A stretch of 64,000 nt of DNA from Blakeslea trispora (lineage: Eukaryota > Mucoromycota > Mucoromycetes > Mucorales > Choanephoraceae). Each line of letters begins with the position of its first letter. Positions within the stretch are counted from its first letter, which is position 1. The position numbers and the translations under genes were made by a program. The stretch lies in assembly GCA_025331445.1 (NCBI GenBank), contig JAIWNE010000105.1, forward strand, positions 52,936-116,935, given 5' to 3'. Of this stretch, positions 11,235 to 23,806 are shown in pieces. Under the pieces are notes generated by a model. It did no database searches and was not told where the DNA came from. It worked only from the letters and a program-made list of their open reading frames with translations.

Positions 11235-14200
11235 GATTTGTAGAAATTTGAAAGAAAAAAGTATACTTCATAGCTCAGTCTCTCTTTCGTTTATATATGC
11301 GGGTTTCGAGTGACAAAGATAGGATTGCTGAGTCGAGCTGATAGATAGTGTTGTCTCATTATCAGATACTTCCCATACTTATCTATGTGAATACTTTCAT
11401 TGAGTTATGCGCAAACACTTGTACACTCATGTGGATTTGTGTCGCCTTGACTTAAACAGATTATTTTACCTAAAAGAGAAAGGGTTTATACACCCCTTTT
11501 TTGGAACATTGAAAAAGCTCAAATTAGAGCAAAAATAGCAATACAATCTTGGTGCAAATATCATGTTTACTGCTTTTTATGATATTTGGCTAAACAGTCA
11601 ATGAAACAAGTAATAATAACTATGTCACACTTTGTTTAAAATGCTTGCACTGTTTATAGCGAAAATAAGCCAAAAAGTTAAATTTACAGGAATGTAATAC
11701 TCATTTGGATAGCCTTTTTATGTCAGAGTCAGAAAAAATAATGACCATTAAGCAGATTATTATGTCAAATAGAATGATTTGATTGACTGATTTGAGAACA
11801 GTAACATTTGTAGTTGTGCAATTTACTACATTAGATTGAGCAAGGGAATCAGAGAAAAAAAAAAAAGTCATCAAGGATAGTACTTTTCCTACATGTTGAA
11901 TTCTTGAGTTTTCCTTTCTTTTTTTACTCAGTTGATACTGAGGGTAAGCAAAGGTTGCTCTTTTTTTTTTGCTGTGTCAACCTAGTATCATTCTCATTTT
12001 GTTCTTGATGACTATGCCATACAACCAAAAGCCTCCCAAACTATTTATAGCTCTATTCGGACCATAGGTCGTCTTTTGGAGGCTTCCAACTGTCTATAGT
12101 ATATAGCTGGTTTCGGTACTTCAGTACTCATGTACTGAATCTTCACTGAGCAACATAGTAAATGATACCGAGGAATTTCATCAGAGCATAGGTGGAGTCT
12201 AACCTTCTTGATGTTGACTTTATTGAGTCTTTCATTGACAATGACCATTCAAGTATAATTATTCTTTTATGTTTGAGATATCTCTTTTCAAGAAAATATG
12301 CATCATAGGGTTTGTTTTAAGCCAACAAAAATAAATAAATAAGGCTTTTTCAGTCAGGTACAGGTTTCTCAGATCATTTCTTTTGGAGGTAACACAACAG
12401 CTTAAAAAAAATATCAAAAAGCAACTTTTGACATGTACTATTTAAATTGAAAATCATCATGTTCTCTAAATCAAACAAGATCGATTTAATACTCTCGCTC
12501 AGTTCAATGCTACTACTTTTATAATACCATTCAATCCAAAGAGAGAATCGCACTATATCCCTTCCCCCATTCATATTTTCATTTTCTTTAAATTGCGCCC
12601 ATCACATATAGCTAGGTTATCCTGCCCACGCAGTCTAGCCCTAACTATATGATCCTCGGGAGGATCCCTGCTCAAAAGGAGCCTTCCACCATCACATCTT
12701 CGGTTATAATTACATGCCATAGCGCTTCGTGGGAAGAAAACTAGGCAAGTCGCCAAGAGCGAACCATAACTCATTATGTTAGAAGATCAGGTGTATCTCT
12801 ACCTAATGAACAAACTTACTCAAGCATAAAGCCGAGTTCAACCCGTCAGCACGCTTGCTCGTAGACAGAACGCACCTAAGAGTTAGGATAAAGAAACAGA
12901 AAAACAAGAGAGAAAACGACCCTTTATATACCTTTTTGACAGCCTACTATCACATGATATTTTTGACTGCTAAAATAAATTTTTGTTTTCAATGACAGTC
13001 CCAATGTTGTCACGTATACACGCACGACAAGTCTGAGTTTGTTCCTTATCTTTTTTCTCCCATAGGAAGATAAGAACAGAGAGTGAAGGATAAAGACATA
13101 AAGTAAAGTAAGAGAAGTAAAGAAATTCAAAAGTGCTTTACTCGATTCATGCCGCCAATAGACTTTTGTTATCAACTCCTCTACAATTAGTGTGATACAT
13201 GGCCAATATCTGAAATATGCGGAGAAGTGCTGGGTTTCACTGTATGACAGAAAAAATGTATTTTGCCTCTTTATTTCCTACTCTACACTGTGAAGGTGTT
13301 CATGACTTTGACCATTCTATAGCAGCATTTCTATCAGATGCTTTAGACATTTACCAGCAAAGTAATTGAGAAGTCTTTATGAGTCTCAAATGTCGAAAGT
13401 TACGAGTCATCAGAGGAAATAAGTTGGCTGGCATAAACATCTTTAGTTTCTTGAAGTAGCATAAAATGAAGGCCTTACAACCAACAGATCTCGACGCTTG
13501 TAGAGAAAAGCAATGTACTGAGAACAAAGCTTCATTTACTACAGAGTATGACAGATTTTATTGCTTGATGACCACTCTTTTGCTACCATTAATAATCAAC
13601 ACTATATATATATATATGTGTGTGTATATTCAATAGCAGTTACTGTTGTATAGAAGAATGTCAATTCATGCTGCATAACAATGAGATGAGATCTATGCCT
13701 TATTCTATTGAAGTCACAAGAATAAATGTAATAGCTCATCTCATTTACCTGTCTCTATTCTAATTAAAAAAAAGTGATACAATGTGTTTCTTCAGTTCTT
13801 ATTCTATTCTGCACACTATTTTGTCATCAGCTAAACTCTCTCTCCCTTTCCTTTTCGGTACAAGTGGTAAGAGAAAGTACTGCTTTCTTTCACGTCAAGT
13901 ATCTCTTTTGCTATGATAGGATTCACCTTTTGATTTGTTAGTAAAGAAGTAAAATTTGAAATCTAACCCACATTCATAACAGAATTTCTTGTATGCATTT
14001 CACAGCTTTTTATGATATACAATCATCATAAGAAAGTATTAGCGTCTATTTGGTTCAACAAGAGAGAGAGAGATATATATCTTCAGTTGAGAGTGACTAT
14101 CTGATTTGTCTACCTTAAAAGAGGCCATTTCAATAGCATGATTTTAACAATGGTTAAAGACTTGTCATTGACCAATTAAAGAAAATGCTGTGGTACAGAA

Positions 14201-14401
14201 ATTTAACTGAGCAAAGGCAATAGAAATTCCGGAGGTCATGACCGATCAGACAATATAAAGTAGAGCAGAAGCTTATGGGTTTGTGCATGAGGCGGATACT
14301 CAAAAAAAGGAGGAGGGGGGGGGAAAAAACGTAATTTATTGCATAAAAGATAATATTTATCATTCTGTTTTTTTTTATTATTGTTATTATTATTGCTCAT
14401 C
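11235..14401. other. Gene-poor region of about 3.2 kb
   Basis: Only short, compositionally plain open stretches on both strands (for example minus 12571-12774). None has domain signatures or a convincing splice set. It contains the promoter of the secreted protein at its left end, and low-complexity runs including G8 near 14318 and A/T tracts. Nothing else is supportable. Confidence 0.5.
13602..13629. repeat. (TA)n(TG)n microsatellite
   Basis: About eight TA units run directly into four TG units, then TATA. Simple-sequence repeat with no gene nearby. Confidence 0.85.
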
Positions 14402-17400
14402 ATGTTACAGCCATCACTTGTGTCTTCTTCAACAAATACACTGACCATACAAGATGTTGTACTTGATTCACCTGTTTGGAGATCGAATCTATTGCATCTA
14501 CAAGATCAAGTAGATCTGTTTGAGAAATGGGTAGAGGGTTTCATGAAAGCACTCAAGAGTTATATTGAGTCTATTGTCAGTAAGTAGTAGACCTTTCTTT
14601 GTATTCTACTATCACTGAACAATTAGCATAGAACATAATACACAAGCTAGCAATCTGTGCAAAAAGACACTATTAACAGGATTAGATGGTACATTAATTG
14701 GTAAGCCCTCCTTTTTAATCATGCTACATCTATTTTTCTTGAATAATAAGAGAACAGAATAGACAACACAATAGCAGGCAATGTGGTCACTCGATTTGCA
14801 ACTACCTTACAATTCACAATTGCTTACAAGACAAAAATGGTAAACAAGCAAAAGATGTTGTTATTTCGAATATAAACATATATTTTTTTTCTGTTTAGGC
14901 CTCAGATTTAGAAGATACCCTACTTGTTCCACTACAGAACTTAGTAAAACATGATCTAAAGACATTCAAAGAGACAAGAAAGCAATTTGAGCGAACACTG
15001 GATCGATATGAGACACAGCTGAATCGATATTATGTCTTGAGTAAACAAAAGGAAGCCAGTGCATTACGAGAAGATGCCTTTCAGATGTTTGACTTGCGCA
15101 AATCCTATGTGCGTTCCAGTATCGATTTCTTTTCTATCATCGTGTCTTTCAAGACCAACCTAGAGCAGCTGTTAGTAAGTTGCTTTGCAGATGCCCTGGG
15201 AGCCTATATTCAGGACATTGACGAATCAGCAGCAGCCTGTGATCATGTACGCACCAAACTCAATGGCTGGAAACAGTGGATGGATGAGAACAAGATGACA
15301 AGCGAGTATCAACTCACAAAGATCAACAATCGATGCCTTGAACTTCAAGATGCCTATATCCATCAATCAAGACCAGCTCGATCCCTTCAGCGCTACTCCA
15401 CACTGATACAGGATCCTATGTCACCTACTTTAGAGAGTGAGGATGATCATGATTCGCTAGAGATAGTCAAAGGTGAAAAGCAGGGCTATCTAAATGGACG
15501 TATAGTGACCTCTAGAACAAGAACACCATGGACCAGACGATGGTTCTTTTTACAGCAGGGTTGGTTTGGTAGTTGTACTGTCTCGACGGTGCAAAAGGAA
15601 AAGGGCTGTATTGTGGTTGGGGATCGTATTCGAATGGCAGACACCACCTGTCGTATTTCAGATAGTGATCGAAGGTTCTGCTTTGATCTGATCCATCCTA
15701 AATACACACTTCATCTACAAGCTGAGACAGAACAAGAGATGCAACAATGGCTCTGGGCAATGGAACACAGTCAGAAAGAGATAGAACCCGAGAGTGAAGT
15801 CAGTCTGGTGCCTCAACCCTTGTTGTCACCCAGAGCCAATCTATCCAACAAACTTACCAAAAGAGACAGTCTATCTATCCACACACCTTCCCTTGTCTCT
15901 ATGTCTACCTCACCTTTGCCTAGCCCTACACTTGAGCCCAGTCTGTCGACCACCACTTCTTCCTTGACCTGTCTGATGATGAGAGAAAGTCAGACAATGG
16001 CTATAGAGGAACCATCCGAAGTGATGCCTACCGCCAATCGACTCTCTCATCAACTCTCTTCTTGGGGCATGCCTTGGTTAAGCACAGGCATCAATCCATT
16101 CTCAAACACAGACGATGAAACAACACCTCATCATACATCTTTACCTACACCTTCTTCATCCAATACTACTACTACTAACACTAATACTACTACTATTACT
16201 ACTACTACTACCATGAATACCATTAATACTAATAATCTGTTATCTGAATCACAAGAGACAAGCCCACTTGTCATTTGGCCAACCAAGCTTGAATCAGATG
16301 CACCCAAATCCAATCTACCTCGATATAGCACTCATCTAGAGGAAAGTCAGAGAGAACTCCGTCGATACTTTGATCATGTGCCCGAAGAGGAAGTGGTGCT
16401 TGAATCCTTTATTTCCTCCTTCTATCCTTCTACTGAGGGATACAGTGGCAAGACTTACCTCACACAGTCACGTATCTGGTTCTATAGTTGCACCTTTATG
16501 ACGTGTGTTCATGTAGTCGTCATTCCTCTATCTCAGATCAAATCAGTCCATCTAGAGAATAGCACACTGATCTTGATAGAGACAGAGACAGACAAATTCT
16601 GCTTTAGTGTCTGGCTGACATCACCTGCCACTTTGCTGGAGAAAATCAAGTATGCAGTAGATCACCAGACTGTGGCATTAGATCAGCTCTATGATCATCT
16701 ACGCCGCATTCATCCCCCTACCAAGCGAAAGACAAGAATACCCACAAGTCATGTGACTACCACATCCAACACACTCTATACATCCATCACACCCTTAACT
16801 GTACAAGCACATCAACAACCTATTCTCATCAAACAGAATCTCTCTACTTCCACTCAAAACACAACAGATGAAGGCGAGGATAATCAGAGTATGGCCAATC
16901 TAGAAGACGATCTGTCTTGTTTGGGTACATCCTTTCATAATTCACCTGCTCAGGGTGCCTTAGCGGCTGTGGCAGCAAAGAGTCAACAAGCCCATCGGAA
17001 ATCCATTCAAAAGTCCTCTCTCGCCTCACCACCTGTCGTGGCAGATACATTCACAGCAGAACCTTCTTCTCTTACTACGGAAGATTGGCCTTCCGATCTA
17101 CCCAAACCTCAAACAAAAGTCAGTTGCAACTGCAAAGATCACCTCGAGAAAATTGAGGCAGATCTTGTACTGGATCTCAGTCCTAAAGCCCTGTTTGATC
17201 TCTTGTTTTCGGATCAGGGCACACTATGGCATCAACTCAATCAAGTCAAGAACAACAGTCGACCTGTTCTGTCACCATGGCAACAGCAGGAACGCACCAT
17301 GCAATACATTATGCCTGTATCCAACCCATTGGTCAAAGTAAAAGAGGCCGACGTGATCGAGACACAGCAGATACTGGAACACCAACCTTACCTGTCTTAT

Positions 17401-18192
17401 GTTGTTATGGTGAGCACAAAGACACCTCAGTTACCCTATGCAGATGCATTTGTGCCTTGTATCAAATATTGCATTACTTATGTTTCCCCTACACAATCTC
17501 GCTTGGTTTGTTCCATGGGTGTTGATTGGTTAAAGACGATCTTTGTGAAAGGCATGGTAAATCGTGCTGCTATGAAGGGTATGCAAGAGACAGTGCAAGG
17601 CTTAGTTTCGCTTCTTCAACAACACATGACTACCTTGAAATCATCCAAGGAAACCATTCAGAAGGATGAGAAGACAGGCACATCCTCTTTGTCCAGTCCA
17701 ACTAAACCAACAGAGGACAAGAAAGAGCCTGTGAAGAAGGGGTGGTCTATATTGACGCTGTTCCTTTGTGTTCTCTGCATCTTATCTACTGTACATCAGT
17801 TATATATACAGCATAAATACCAAGCACTTGTGCAAGAGAATCAAACTGTCCACTGGCGAGGTGTCTATTTGCGTGATATTGAAGAGCAACTGACTGAAAG
17901 AGAGATGACTATGACCCGCACGAATCATTCTGTTTATGAGCTGTTTAAGGAAACAAGGAAGAAGGATGCCTTTCAATGGTCGAGTAAGCAACATCGTAGG
18001 ATGGCAGCTGAAATCAGTATCATGAAAGAAAAGCTGGGTGTGCTTCGGTTTGAATTGCTTTCTAGTTTCCGTGTCTTGAATCTGATTGAGCACCAGTTAT
18101 TAGAAAATGAATATCATAATTGGGTAGCAGATCAGTTAATTGACTGTAAAGAAGATGATGTATGTAAACTATTAAAGCATGAAATCGATTGA
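14402..18192 (+). CDS. BAR-PH-GRAM-VASt membrane protein, Sip3/Lam (Ltc) sterol-transfer family
   Basis: Four exons (from 14402; last exon 14899-18192) give about 1,200 residues. Order of domains: an N-terminal BAR-like helical region (VWRSNLLHLQDQVDLFEKW; ETRKQFERTLDRYE), a PH domain (KQGYLNGRIV...RRWFFLQQGW...QQWLWAMEH), a Ser/Thr-rich linker, and a GRAM-type PH (EEEVVLESFISSFYPSTEGYSGKTYL). A VASt/StART-like sterol-binding domain follows (LDLSPKALFDLLFSD...LWHQLNQVKN...SMGVDWLKTIFVKGMVN). Last are one membrane segment at about 17745-17800 (SILTLFLCVLCILSTV) and a coiled tail. This matches yeast Sip3 and its Lam relatives, which sit in the ER and move sterols at plasma-membrane contact sites. 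The linker has a Thr/Asn run from an ACT/AAT-type repeat at about 16162-16230. Upstream introns were placed by frame and GT...AG signals. Confidence 0.87.
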
Positions 18193-18799
18193 ATAGTACT
18201 TTTAATTAGAGGGATGCGATATGTAAAAATTACATGTATTAGTGATTTCATGTGAATACAAGAATAAAATTTGCGTACTTTTTATAAGAGAAGCAAGCAA
18301 TGCCATATCATCCAATGAGGACAATTGATCAATAATGTGGTCAATTTACTTTATAAAATAAAGAAAAGAAGATTACTCTTCTTCTTTAATCATCGTTATA
18401 ATGAATATATTACAATCAAAGGCAACAAAGCTGTTCAGTTGATTGTGAGCTATTTGCTGGATCAATTTATTAGAATTCCTATTTATACGATACATACAAG
18501 AAAAAAAAAGGTCTTGAAATCTATCATGATTGTTGACACGTATCTGTACTGATCAATATGAATAATTATTCTTTATTCATGCAGATGCGGTAGGTCATTT
18601 ATTCGAGAAACCTGAAAAGATATCTGAGAAGCAAAAAACTAAATCAATGTTTATACCTTGGGCTTCTTATTATTGGAGGTAAAATAGTAAGGCTATGAAA
18701 ACCGGCACGCCCCAGCGATACGCCTGTAGCAAAGCCCTAATATTTTAGGCAATTACAATTCTCAGTCTACGTATGAATAGGCCATCTTGTATGCAATAG
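18193..18799. other. Intergenic region downstream of the Sip3-like gene
   Basis: AT-rich with short open stretches only. No supportable gene. Confidence 0.45.
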
Positions 18800-19132
18800 G
18801 GTGAAACAAACAGAAGTGACTATTCCAAGAAACGAGCGGTTGTTAATAATGAAATAGATGCAATTTCATTACAAAGTCATATAGAGCAATTTCAACCAAT
18901 ACTTAGAAAACCTACGCAACCGACTCTAAGGTGTCCAGTTCAAGATGTATTTCCTGAAAATATGTTTAGAGCCTGTGACACTGCTAATAGTATTGGTGAA
19001 TTTGGAGCGATATAGCAATACTTGACAAAATGCCATTATACTGTATTGAACAAGCATAGGATTGAAATTTTAAACAAAGGCTGGAGGTATCAAGCCCAGC
19101 CAATGCTTCATTGGGACAAAGGCGTTAATTGA
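18800..19132 (+). pseudogene. Gene fragment or decayed exon, family unknown
   Basis: Directly after a possible acceptor (CAATAG) an unusually protein-like frame runs for 71 codons (containing NNEIDAISLQSHIEQFQPIL and CPVQDVFPENMFRACDTA). It hits TAG at 19013-19015, then continues in the same frame for another 38 codons (HYTVLNKHRIEILNKGWRYQ, PMLHWDKG) to TGA at 19130-19132. The even composition across the stop suggests an inactivated coding sequence, but no upstream exons could be joined and the family is not recognised. Confidence 0.35.
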
Positions 19133-19207
19133 GTGTGTCGTAATCGATACTGAAAACCATTGTGGTCTTCTTCTTTTAACATTGAAAGTTTAAAAAAAAA
19201 TAAAGAT

Positions 19208-20106
19208 TTATTCAATCACAACACAGAAATTGTTTTTGCCGCCACCATCCTCTAATACTTTCTTTTTCCATTGAACCTTTCTCGTATTCGTCTTTTCAGT
19301 CAGTTCAAATAGATAATAAGCCAATTTGTTTGAAAAATGATGGTGAAGGCATTTGGTATAACCTATGGATTTCATCATCTCTAATAGGTATGTATGTGTC
19401 ATATATCTTGAATTCGTCACACAAGGCAAAGGTACCACCAGAAACAGATAATGAAGTCGTCCTTGTACTGTAGGTAATGTCAAGAAATTACGTGTATGAA
19501 TCAACATACGGCCTGTCACAGAAAACAATTGAGAACTTGGTAACTCTTTTTTCTTTCTCTTGATTTACCTCGAGCCTTTGGATCACCTACAAAATTGATC
19601 ACTAAACTAAGACAAACAATATCAAATTTATCTTGATCTGTAGTAGGTGGCTTCATCTCTAGAAAATCCTGTTTTTCAATATCCGGATGTTGAGGATTGA
19701 GATCAATAGGCTTGGCTGTGATCCAAGCTGCATATGGTTTATAGTTATCGGGTGCCACTGCACCTACATCCAGCACACGCAATGAACTGACACTTTTATC
19801 ACCATACTGCTTTAATGTCTGGATAAGCCATTTTGAAGAATCGCCGCCTCTTGATTTACTTTGACCTAATTGAGAGGCCTTTTGATACCAGTCAAGACCA
19901 CCCAATGATTCCATTTCGGTTAGGATCGATTGTTCTCGAGCACGATCGATCTCGGTTTCAGCTCGACATTTAGCTAATTCTTTATTGAGCACATGAAATC
20001 GACGGATCAGTCTAGCTGTTTCTACTCGAGAATGTTTGAATTTGTTTGTGGTTGCTGGTTGTGGTTTTAGAGTGATGGGCTGCTTCTTTTTGACTTTTTT
20101 GGGCAT
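19208..20106 (-). CDS. BMT2: 25S rRNA adenine-N1 methyltransferase Bmt2 (SAMTOR-type)
   Basis: Two exons (20106-19569 and 19512-19208) encode 280 residues. A basic N-terminus suited to the nucleolus (MPKKVKKKQ) is followed by the Rossmann-fold S-adenosylmethionine site (LRVLDVGAVAPDNY), the motif PIDLNPQHPDIEKQDFLEM that is characteristic of Bmt2, and FDIVCLSLVINFVGDPKARGRML over the splice junction. In yeast Bmt2 methylates A2142 of 25S rRNA. The animal homologue SAMTOR senses methionine status for mTORC1. Removing the 56-bp intron (19513-19568) joins PKARG to RMLIHTRNFL in frame. The gene is divergent from the glutaredoxin-like gene, 157 bp apart. Confidence 0.9.
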
Positions 20107-20263
20107 GTTTGTGAATTAAAGAAAAAATTGTTTATTCTTTTTTTCTTTTGGCAGTTATTTTAGCGGAGACATTGGTTGATCTGACATGAATTTTACCCTA
20201 GGTAGAAAAGATATAAAAAAAAATCTTTTTTTTTTCTCTCTCTCTTTTCTCCCTTAAAAAAAA

Positions 20264-20613
20264 ATGTCAAGCAGAAAAGTTGCATTGACCTTGTTTTCCT
20301 CAAGTACATGCTCTCTCTGTACAAAAGCAAGAGAGTCTATTCTTCGAGTGCAACAAAAGGTAAAAAGAAAAGTCTTTTTATACATATAAATAATAAACTC
20401 ATTCATTTACTTTAGACGCCCTTTAGTCTAAAAGTCTTTGATATTCATCAAGACAAAGATTGCCCCAAAGAGTTTCGAGACAAATACATTTTCGATGTTC
20501 CTGTTGTTCATATGAATGATCAGTTTTTGATGCAACATCGTGTGCCTGAAGAAAGTTTATTAGAAGCTATTAAACATTATGAAGCTACTGGTAAAATCAA
20601 TCCAAAGTATTAA
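20264..20613 (+). CDS. Glutaredoxin-like small thiol protein (YDR286C/DUF836 type)
   Basis: Two exons (20264-20359, 20416-20613) make 97 residues. The start MSSRKVALTLFSSSTCSLCTKA has the thioredoxin-fold CxxC motif (CSLC) after the first beta strand. FDVPVVHMND carries the cis-proline of glutaredoxin-like folds (VPV). These match the one-domain family that includes yeast YDR286C, whose role is poorly known. The intron is 56 bp and keeps codon phase 0. The stop codon TAA (20611-20613) overlaps the stop codon of the opposite-strand NTAQ1 gene by two bases, so the two reading frames share 4 bp (20610-20613). Confidence 0.85.
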
Positions 20614-21521
20614 AACAAACGATCGTAAAATTGGTCATTTGAGAGTACGTTGCCATAACGACCGGAATCCATAGAGATAAACTCATCTAGATTATGTTGC
20701 CCTAATTAAGCATATATACGGATGAGTTTGGTTGATATCAAATGTAAGGATTATTCTACCTGTTGAAATGATAGGATAAGAAGGTGGTTGAGCGATATAA
20801 CAACCATCTTTTAACTAGAAAAAGAGAGAGAGAAAGAAAAAGATTAGCTTCGCTCTTTCTCTCTTGTGAACAAACGGCTTACCATATGGCTTCTGTCTGA
20901 TTGGAATGATTCGAGATACACTTTTGCAGGAATAAGACGAAAAGCATGATGGTATCTTGAGTTGAGCATCAAATTGGGTTTAAATGTATGCATAGCATAA
21001 ATATTGGCTGGAGATGGGAAAGGTAGACATGTATCGAAATCATAGACAAGTGCTTCATTTCTAATGTTTCACTTGGTTATTCAATACTCAATGTATCATC
21101 CAATTGACATACCCTTCTTTTTCGAAATACAAGACAACATGATAGTCCTTTTTTTAAAAAGGTTATTTCGGAATCATAAATACAAGAAAAAAAGGGGGGA
21201 TGTATTCTTACCCAAACTACCATATGTTCTTCTTCTCGCCCTGCTCTTTGTTGCCATAAAGGAACCTACATATTTTTCCAATCTTACAAAATGAATTTTC
21301 AGAAATAAAAAAAAAGAGGGGGGCTACATCTCTTTTACCATTCTAGCCTTATTACTGATAAAAACAACTTGAAAAAACTCGAGTAAGTCTGGCTTTTTGG
21401 ATTGAATTTCCTCACATAATTTATAAATGTTTTCTTCACAGTAATTTGCTGTATAGTTTAGTTCTTCTAGTTTAAACTCGAGTACGTCCAGATCAGAGAG
21501 AGATGTCTCGGTTATAGACAT
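20610..21521 (-). CDS. NTAQ1: Protein N-terminal glutamine amidohydrolase (NTAQ1/WDYHV1)
   Basis: Converts N-terminal Gln to Glu, feeding the Arg/N-degron route of protein breakdown. Exons, by frame: MSITETSL...NYTANYCEENIYKLC...VVFISNKARM; VPLWQQRAGREEEHMVVW; DYHVVLYFEKEG; EALVYDFDTCLPFP...YLESFQSDRSHM; LKDGCYIAQPPSYP; GQHNLDEFISMDSGRYG...DRLF. The catalytic triad is visible: Cys in YCEENIYKLC, His in DYHVV and Asp in YDFDT. The WDYHV motif that named the family spans an exon junction (VVW/DYHVV). About 200 residues in six exons. The gene is absent from budding yeast, which uses Nta1. Divergent from POB3, with 171 bp between the start codons. Confidence 0.88.
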
Positions 21522-21591
21522 GACGAGAAAGAAAAATGAATGATTCTGTTTGACTTTGAAATAATCATTCTTTTTTTTTTTTTGTTTATTT

Positions 21592-21626
21592 ACGCGTTGC
21601 GTATTAAAACTCAGTGAAAGACGCGC
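21592..21626. promoter_or_regulatory. MCB-like ACGCGT boxes in the NTAQ1/POB3 divergent promoter
   Basis: A perfect ACGCGT (21592-21597) and a related ACGCGC (21621-21626) lie between the two divergent start codons, 67-101 bp before POB3. ACGCGT is the MBF cell-cycle box of yeasts, linked to G1/S genes. That it drives POB3 here is inference. Confidence 0.45.
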
Positions 21627-21692
21627 TTATACGAAAGAGACAAAAAAAAATATTTTCTTTTTTTTTTTTAGTGTATTCAATTTAAACAAGCA

Positions 21693-23598
21693 ATGTCTGA
21701 TAAAAAGAATGTTGACTTCAACTCCATCTATTGTGGCCTTCAACCCGATGTAGGTCGCTTTCGTCTTTCGCAGAACGGTCTAGGTTGGAAAGGTGCTCGA
21801 GATCGTACCATCATTGTAGCTACCGACAACTTGAAGAAGATGACTTGGATCAGAGCTGCTAGAGGCTTTGAACTTCGAGTTGTTCAAAAGGATAACACTG
21901 TCTTCCGTTTTGATGGATTCAGATCTGAAGTAAGCGCAAAAAAAGAAAATCAAAACAAGTCCCGAGAAAACTGTAACTAAAAAAAGAGAGAGAGTTTAGG
22001 ACGTGGATGAATTAAGAGATGCTGTCAAATTGTTTTACAAGATTCCATTTGATGTGAAAGAAGTTAGTGTAAAGGGTTGGAACTGGGGCAAGACAGAATT
22101 CCAAGGTAACGAGAGAAAACAACAATTAAATGAACAATATTGACTCCATCTTACAACGATAGGATCTACACTTAACTTTAGTGTGAGTAACAGAACCATG
22201 TTTGAATTGCCTCTTGAACAAGCGATTGCTACAAATAAGCCAGGCAAAAATGAAGTAGCGATCAACTTTGTTGATCCAGGACAACCCGCACCTGAAGGTA
22301 TCAATCCTAAGGAAGTAGACGAATTAATGGATGTCTCCTTCTATGTTCCCGGTACAGTTGCCAAGGAAACAACCGAGGATAATGACAATGACGACGAGGA
22401 AGAGGAGGAAGTGAATGCAGACATGGTCTTTTACGAAACAGTCAAATCCAAGTTGGAATTGAGCCAGATGACAACCGAGAATATTGTTCAATTCCAAGAA
22501 GTTTTGTGTCTTACACCTCGTGGTCGTTACAATATCGACATGTATCAAGACTTCCTTCGTCTTCGTGGTAAGACATACGACTACAAGATTCTTTACTCAA
22601 ATATCATCAAGCTCTTTTTGTTATTGAAGCCTGATGAAGTACATGTGTTGTTTGTGGTAAGTGGATGAATGATGAGATAAAGATAGATATTGATTAGCAT
22701 ATGTATGTATGTATGTGTGTGTGTGGTATTAGATTGGTTTGGATCCTCCTCTTAGACAAGGTCAGACAAAGTATCCTTTCCTTGTCTTTCAATTTGTACG
22801 TGAAGAAGAAATCGACATTGAACTGAATTTGGAGGAGGAAGCATTGGATGAGAAATACGAAAACAAGCTTCAGAAACATTATGATGCACCTACCTATGAA
22901 GTCGTCAGCAATGTCTTTAGAGCCTTGACAGGCAGAAAGGTGACAGTACCTGGCTCTTACAAGAGTCATCATGGTGCCAATGCACTCAAGTGTTCTATGA
23001 AGGCCAACGAAGGCTTCTTGTATCCTTTAGAAAAGAGTCTGCTGTTCATTCCTAAACCTCCCACATTTATTCCTCTGAATGAAATCAGTGTGGTCACATT
23101 CAGTCGTGTGGGTAATCAATCTGGTGGTAGCTCTCGTACATTTGATATGAAGATCAACTTGAAGAGCGGTAATGATATTCAATTCTCTAGTATTAACCGA
23201 GAGGAATATGCCAACCTTGAAGATTATTTGAAGCAAAAGAAGATCAAGATCAAGAGTGAAGGCAATGAAGATGCCATGCTGACTTACACTGATCTTGCTG
23301 GTCTTGATGATGATGATGAGGAGGAAGATGAAGATTATGATTCTAGAAAGAGACGAAGAACAGAAGTGGGTGTCACATCAGGTGGCATGGATGATGATGA
23401 TGATGAAAGTCGTAATGTGTTATTTAACCCCCCCCCCCTTTTTTTTTGTGTGTGTAGTATCTAACTGATTTGTTTCTTTTTAAAAAAAAAATAGCTGATG
23501 AGGATTTTGCTCCTGATAGTGATAGTGATGTTCCTGAAGAATATGATTCTGATGCTAGAGGTTCTTCAGAAGGTGATCAAGATGAAGATGAAGACTAA
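21693..23598 (+). CDS. POB3: FACT complex subunit Pob3/SSRP1
   Basis: Histone chaperone subunit that, with Spt16, opens and rebuilds nucleosomes during transcription and replication. Five introns (about 21930-21999, 22107-22163, 22657-22733 and 23415-23493, plus short ones) link the N-terminal domain (FNSIYCGLQPDVGRFRLSQ, GLGWKG), the dimerisation part (VSNRTMFELPLEQ) and the double PH middle domain (ITxIFLLLKPDEVHVLFV-like segment, GLDPPLRQGQTKYPFLVFQF, LYPLEKSLLFIPKPP, VTFSRVG). The C-terminus is a long Asp/Glu tail (LAGLDDDDEEEDEDYDS; DEDFAPDSDSDVPEEYDS). There is no HMG box, as in fungal Pob3 and unlike animal SSRP1. The final exon joins ESP/DEDFAP in frame after an intron containing a C9/T9 run. 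Confidence 0.93.
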
Positions 23599-23806
23599 GA
23601 AGAGGGTTTTCATTGCAACATATAATGAATGGATGTACATTAAAACAAAACAAATTGCTACTATTATTATTATTATTAGTTGTATATGATGTAAAGAGAA
23701 GGGAGGAGAGAAACAAACAAAAGTGAATATATAGAAATCTGTACAGAAGAGAAAAAGAGAATGGACTGGGGGAATGCTTGATAATTGGATGTGGTTGCTT
23801 TTTTTT

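Noticed and set aside
12571..12774. 67-codon minus frame with RDPPEDH and RARLRGQDN
   Set aside because: It looked briefly like a transposon fragment but has no continuation on either side and no known motif.
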